Shown here piece by piece: positions 6,145 through 8,810 of a stretch of 8,810 bases of DNA. The stretch's first letter is position 1. Each line of letters begins with the position of its first letter. This DNA comes from Acidiferrobacteraceae bacterium. GTDB lineage: Bacteria; Pseudomonadota; Gammaproteobacteria; Arenicellales; UBA868. Where the stretch lies: contig PCBE01000123.1 in assembly GCA_002731295.1 (NCBI GenBank), forward strand, positions 1-8,810, given 5' to 3'. A program made the position numbers and the translations under genes. The notes beneath the pieces were generated by a model. The model made no database searches, was not told the DNA's origin, and worked only from the letters and a program-made list of their open reading frames with translations.

Positions 6145-8100
6145 ATGGCAGATGTAGAGGTACAGGTTCAAGCACTGACTTTTCGAAAATATGCGGACGG
6201 CCAGACGCATGCCTACGACGATTTAAAAGAAAAGATTTTCACTGCTGATCATTCCCACAAGTGTCCAACCTATGTTCATCGCACCCCCCCGTGCCAAGGC
6301 AGTTGCCCATCGGGAGAAGATGTTCGTGGCTGGTTGCAGATCGTTCGCGGCAAGGAACCCCCGCCCGAAGGTGTTGAGTGGCAGGAATATGCGTTTCGCC
6401 GTTCAACAGAGGCAAACCCCTTTCCGGCCATGATGGGTCGGGTGTGCCCAGCACCCTGCGAGGCGGGCTGTAATCGTAACCAAGTCGATGACTTTGTCGG
6501 CATCAATGCTGTGGAACAGTTTATCGGTGATACCGCATTCCAGCAGCGCTACCGGTTTGAGGAACCCCCGGAACTGTCAGGAAAGCGAGTGGCGATTGTA
6601 GGGGGTGGGCCCGCTGGTCTTTCCGCCGCCTATCAGTTGCGGCGTCGCGGCCACGCCTCAACGGTGTTCGAGATGCAGGACCAGTTGGGCGGTATGTTTC
6701 GTTACGGTATTCCAGGGTACCGGACGCCTAGAGATATTCTGGACCGAGAGATTGAGCGGATACTGGAATTGGACGCCATAGATGTTCAAACAGGGGTTCG
6801 AATTGGACGCGATCTAAGCGTCGAAGAACTGGAGACCGAGTTCGATGCGGTATTGTGGGCCATTGGCTGTCAGACTGGTCGCGATCTGCCGGTGGACGGT
6901 TGGAGTGGTACGGCAAACTGCGTATCCGGTGTGAAATTTCTGGAAGTATTCAACACAGGTCGAATGCAGGTAAGCGCTGAACGGGTGGTGTGTATCGGTG
7001 GTGGTGACACGTCTATTGACGTGGTTTCTGTAGCCCGTCGGCTCGGTCGAATAAAAAACTTAAACAGCCAGGATCGCCCGGAAGCAGTCATTGGTGGATA
7101 CACCGCACATGACTCAGCGATGGCCGCAATGCGACAGGGCGCGCAGGTGACGTTGACGGCTTTGTTTAACCAGTCGCAGATGACGGCAGCGGCAGAAGAA
7201 ATCGATGATGCCCTCACTGAAGGGGTGACCATATTGAATGGCGTAATGCCTGTTGGTCTGGTTAAAGGTGCGGATGGTCGTGCGACCGCGGTTCGAATGA
7301 GTGAGTGCGTTGTTGATAAGCAAGGCGTTCCACAACCGGTTGAGAACACGGAATTTGAGATCGAGGCTGATCTGGTGGTCTCGGCGATTGGTCAGGGTGG
7401 CGACTTGTCCGGTATTGAAGAACTGGGCAATGAGCGATCCCTGATCGAAGCCGATCAATTTTTTCAGGTTCCCGGACGTCCAGGCCACTTCGTTGCCGGC
7501 GACATCGTCCGTCCGCATCTGCTCACGACGGCAATCGGACAAGCATCTGTCGCTGCTGACAGTATCGATCATTTTTTGAAAACTCAGGAACTGGTACGTC
7601 GGCCTAAGGTCGATGTCCACCATTTCAGTCTGCTCGATAAACTCCACGAACAGAAACTGGCGCCGACAGAGTACGATCACACTCAGAATTGGGGAACAGA
7701 CACGGCAGATTTTGTGATTCACAATTATGAGGATCGTTCAGCCCACGAAATCATCCCATCAGACAAACTGTTTCTGGCTCATTTTTTAGAGCAGAACCGC
7801 TATCAGCGGGAAGCATCGGTGCCCGGGGCAGACGCAGTCCTTAGCCATTTCGAGGAACGCCATCGCGGGCTCAGCGCAGAAGCGGCACAAGCTGAATCAG
7901 AACGGTGTATGAGCTGTGGTATGTGCTTTGAGTGCGACAACTGTGTCATTTACTGCCCTCAGGATGCTGTATTCCGAGTCAAGAAAGATAAGTCAACGAC
8001 CGGTCGTTATGTGGATACCGATTACGAACGCTGTATTGGGTGTCACATTTGCGCGGATGTGTGTCCTACTGGATACATTGATATGGGTATGGGGGAGTAG
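6145..8100 (+). CDS. dsrL: Iron-sulfur flavoprotein DsrL, NAD(P)H:acceptor oxidoreductase (GltD-like)
   Basis: Cytoplasmic partner of DsrAB that in A. vinosum passes electrons between rDsrAB and NAD+/NADH. It has 651 residues, close to the A. vinosum protein. In order: N-terminal cluster cysteines (C40, C50, C54; C101, C105, C109), as in glutamate synthase small subunits; the FAD site VAIVGGGPAGLSAAYQLRRRG (about 149-169); a second dinucleotide site VVCIGGGDTSIDVVSVARRLG (about 281-301) for NAD(P)H; and the closing FAD motif HFVAGDIVRPHLLTTAIGQAS (about 448-468). A linker of about 100 residues follows, then a C-terminal double ferredoxin. Its first motif is cysteine-rich (C588, 591, 594, 597, 600, 604; CMSCGMCFECDNC) and its second is C630-x2-C633-x2-C636-x3-C640-P. 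Position between dsrK and dsrJ matches the oxidative operon. DsrL-type proteins also occur in some reductive lineages, so direction rests on dsrEFH too. Confidence 0.97.
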   Translation: MADVEVQVQALTFRKYADGQTHAYDDLKEKIFTADHSHKCPTYVHRTPPCQGSCPSGEDVRGWLQIVRGKEPPPEGVEWQEYAFRRSTEANPFPAMMGRVCPAPCEAGCNRNQVDDFVGINAVEQFIGDTAFQQRYRFEEPPELSGKRVAIVGGGPAGLSAAYQLRRRGHASTVFEMQDQLGGMFRYGIPGYRTPRDILDREIERILELDAIDVQTGVRIGRDLSVEELETEFDAVLWAIGCQTGRDLPVDGWSGTANCVSGVKFLEVFNTGRMQVSAERVVCIGGGDTSIDVVSVARRLGRIKNLNSQDRPEAVIGGYTAHDSAMAAMRQGAQVTLTALFNQSQMTAAAEEIDDALTEGVTILNGVMPVGLVKGADGRATAVRMSECVVDKQGVPQPVENTEFEIEADLVVSAIGQGGDLSGIEELGNERSLIEADQFFQVPGRPGHFVAGDIVRPHLLTTAIGQASVAADSIDHFLKTQELVRRPKVDVHHFSLLDKLHEQKLAPTEYDHTQNWGTDTADFVIHNYEDRSAHEIIPSDKLFLAHFLEQNRYQREASVPGADAVLSHFEERHRGLSAEAAQAESERCMSCGMCFECDNCVIYCPQDAVFRVKKDKSTTGRYVDTDYERCIGCHICADVCPTGYIDMGMGE

Positions 8101-8130
8101 ACGCTTGCTTGTTTATGAACCAGAAATCGA

Positions 8131-8502
8131 ATGACACAGCGTTTTGTAATGGCGTTACTGATAATTCTCAGCCTTGCCACCTCGAGTATCGCTGACGTGA
8201 CCCTGCCGTCATATCCAAAAGGGAAGGGTAAGTACTGTGTAGAACCGACAGATGTCATGCGCCGTGATCACTTCGAGTACTTGATGCACCACCGACAGAT
8301 TTCTGTGCACTTGGGTGTGCGATCTAAAAAGCATAGCCTGGTGGGTTGCGTGGACTGTCATGCATCCCAGGCAGATGATGGGACCTATATTTCGGTAAAT
8401 GAGCCGGGACAATTTTGTCGCAGCTGTCATGTCTATACGGCAGTCAAGATAGATTGTTTCAGTTGCCATGCTGCAGTCCCGGATGCTGTGGTGAAACAAT
8501 GA
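8131..8502 (+). CDS. dsrJ: Periplasmic triheme cytochrome c DsrJ
   Basis: Periplasmic triheme c-type cytochrome of the DsrMKJOP membrane complex. It has 123 residues with an N-terminal hydrophobic signal or anchor (FVMALLIILSLATSSIA, about 5-21) and an AxA-like site before Asp22; in A. vinosum the signal is reported to stay as a membrane anchor. Three heme-attachment motifs are present: C73VDCH77, C96RSCH100 and C109FSCH113. Cys36 in KYCVEPTDVMRRDH sits where A. vinosum DsrJ has the cysteine that serves as distal ligand of the unusual His/Cys-ligated heme. Met52 and several histidines (H47, H53, H54, H60, H68) are further ligand candidates. ATG 8131 is the only reasonable start because an in-frame TGA lies at 8116-8118. 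No strong ribosome-binding site is visible. The stop overlaps the dsrO start. Confidence 0.96.
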   Translation: MTQRFVMALLIILSLATSSIADVTLPSYPKGKGKYCVEPTDVMRRDHFEYLMHHRQISVHLGVRSKKHSLVGCVDCHASQADDGTYISVNEPGQFCRSCHVYTAVKIDCFSCHAAVPDAVVKQ

Positions 8503-8810
8503 TGACGAATCCAGCCAACAAGCCACGGCGTCACTTCCTCGGCAGGACGGGTGCAGGCACTGCTCTCCTAGCGCTCGCGCCGGGCGTAAAACTCGTAGAC
8601 CTGGCGTTGGCGAAGGATGAAGATGAGCCTGCGTCGGACGAAACTCGTTGGGGGCTTCTGGTTGATGCCGACCGGTGTACTACTGGCTGCCGCGCCTGTG
8701 TGTCGGCTTGTGAAGAGGAGCACGCATTGGCTAAGACCAGCAGAACGCAGCTGGACCCGCAATGGATCCGTAAGGTTGAACTGGTCGATGAATCTAACGA
8801 TCGGTCACTA
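8499..8810 (+). CDS. dsrO: Tat-exported periplasmic ferredoxin-like subunit DsrO, 3' partial
   Basis: Periplasmic iron-sulfur subunit of DsrMKJOP, with 104 codons visible and the frame open at the right edge. The N-terminus carries a twin-arginine signal, P-R-R-H-F-L-G, followed by a weakly hydrophobic stretch (AGTALLALAPGV), as expected for a cofactor-loaded protein exported folded. After it comes WGLLVDADRCTTGCRACVSAC, whose C60-x3-C64-x2-C67-x3-C71 is the first [4Fe-4S] motif of DmsB/NrfC-like electron-transfer subunits (numbering from ATG 8499). The start is ATG 8499 or the adjacent ATG 8502. Both overlap the dsrJ TGA (8500-8502), and GGTGA at 8490-8494 is better spaced for 8502. The remaining cluster motifs and the C-terminus lie outside the window; dsrP would be expected next. 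Confidence 0.93.
   Translation, partial: MMTNPANKPRRHFLGRTGAGTALLALAPGVKLVDLALAKDEDEPASDETRWGLLVDADRCTTGCRACVSACEEEHALAKTSRTQLDPQWIRKVELVDESNDRSL

Noticed and set aside
7114..7722. 202-residue minus-strand open frame inside dsrL
   Set aside because: It lies wholly within the conserved dsrL coding region and its translation shows no domain; chance antisense frame.

Overview
The window is one plus-strand, tightly packed gene cluster: the dissimilatory sulfite reductase (dsr) operon of a sulfur-oxidising bacterium, probably a gammaproteobacterium. Gene order is dsrA(partial)-dsrB-dsrE-dsrF-dsrH-dsrC-dsrM-dsrK-dsrL-dsrJ-dsrO(partial). As I recall it, this is the order in purple sulfur bacteria such as Allochromatium vinosum. 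The dsrEFH block and a dsrL between dsrK and dsrJ mark the oxidative ('reverse', rDsr) pathway rather than sulfate reduction. Genus or species cannot be named from the sequence alone; free-living, symbiotic and phototrophic lineages all carry this operon.

Layout. Positions 1-2305 hold the siroheme sulfite reductase subunits: dsrA, cut at its 5' end, and dsrB. Positions 2314-3432 hold the DsrE/DsrF/DsrH sulfur-transfer complex. Positions 3455-3787 hold dsrC, the small two-cysteine sulfur carrier, preceded by the strongest ribosome-binding site in the window. Positions 3788-3868 are the longest non-coding stretch (81 nt) and can form an imperfect stem-loop just before a TTG-started dsrM. Positions 3869-6112 hold membrane cytochrome b dsrM and the HdrD-like dsrK. 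Positions 6145-8100 hold the NAD(P)H-dependent iron-sulfur flavoprotein dsrL. Positions 8131-8810 hold the triheme cytochrome dsrJ and the start of the Tat-exported ferredoxin-like dsrO. The dsrO frame stays open at the right edge, and dsrP would be expected next.

How the genes work together (established for the family, inferred here): sulfane sulfur passes to the DsrEFH active cysteine and then to the C-terminal cysteines of DsrC. DsrAB, working with DsrL, oxidises DsrC-bound sulfur to sulfite and passes electrons to NAD+. The membrane complex DsrMKJO(P), with DsrK on the cytoplasmic side and DsrJ and DsrO on the periplasmic side, handles the DsrC thiol/trisulfide redox state and exchanges electrons with the quinone pool.

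All key catalytic and cofactor-binding residues I looked for are present, and I see no frameshift, insertion sequence, CRISPR array, RNA gene or gene on the minus strand. The system is known, not new. The points worth a second look are small: the dsrC-dsrM spacer structure, extra cysteines in DsrC and DsrA, start-site choices for dsrF, dsrM and dsrL, and a possible internal promoter before dsrC.
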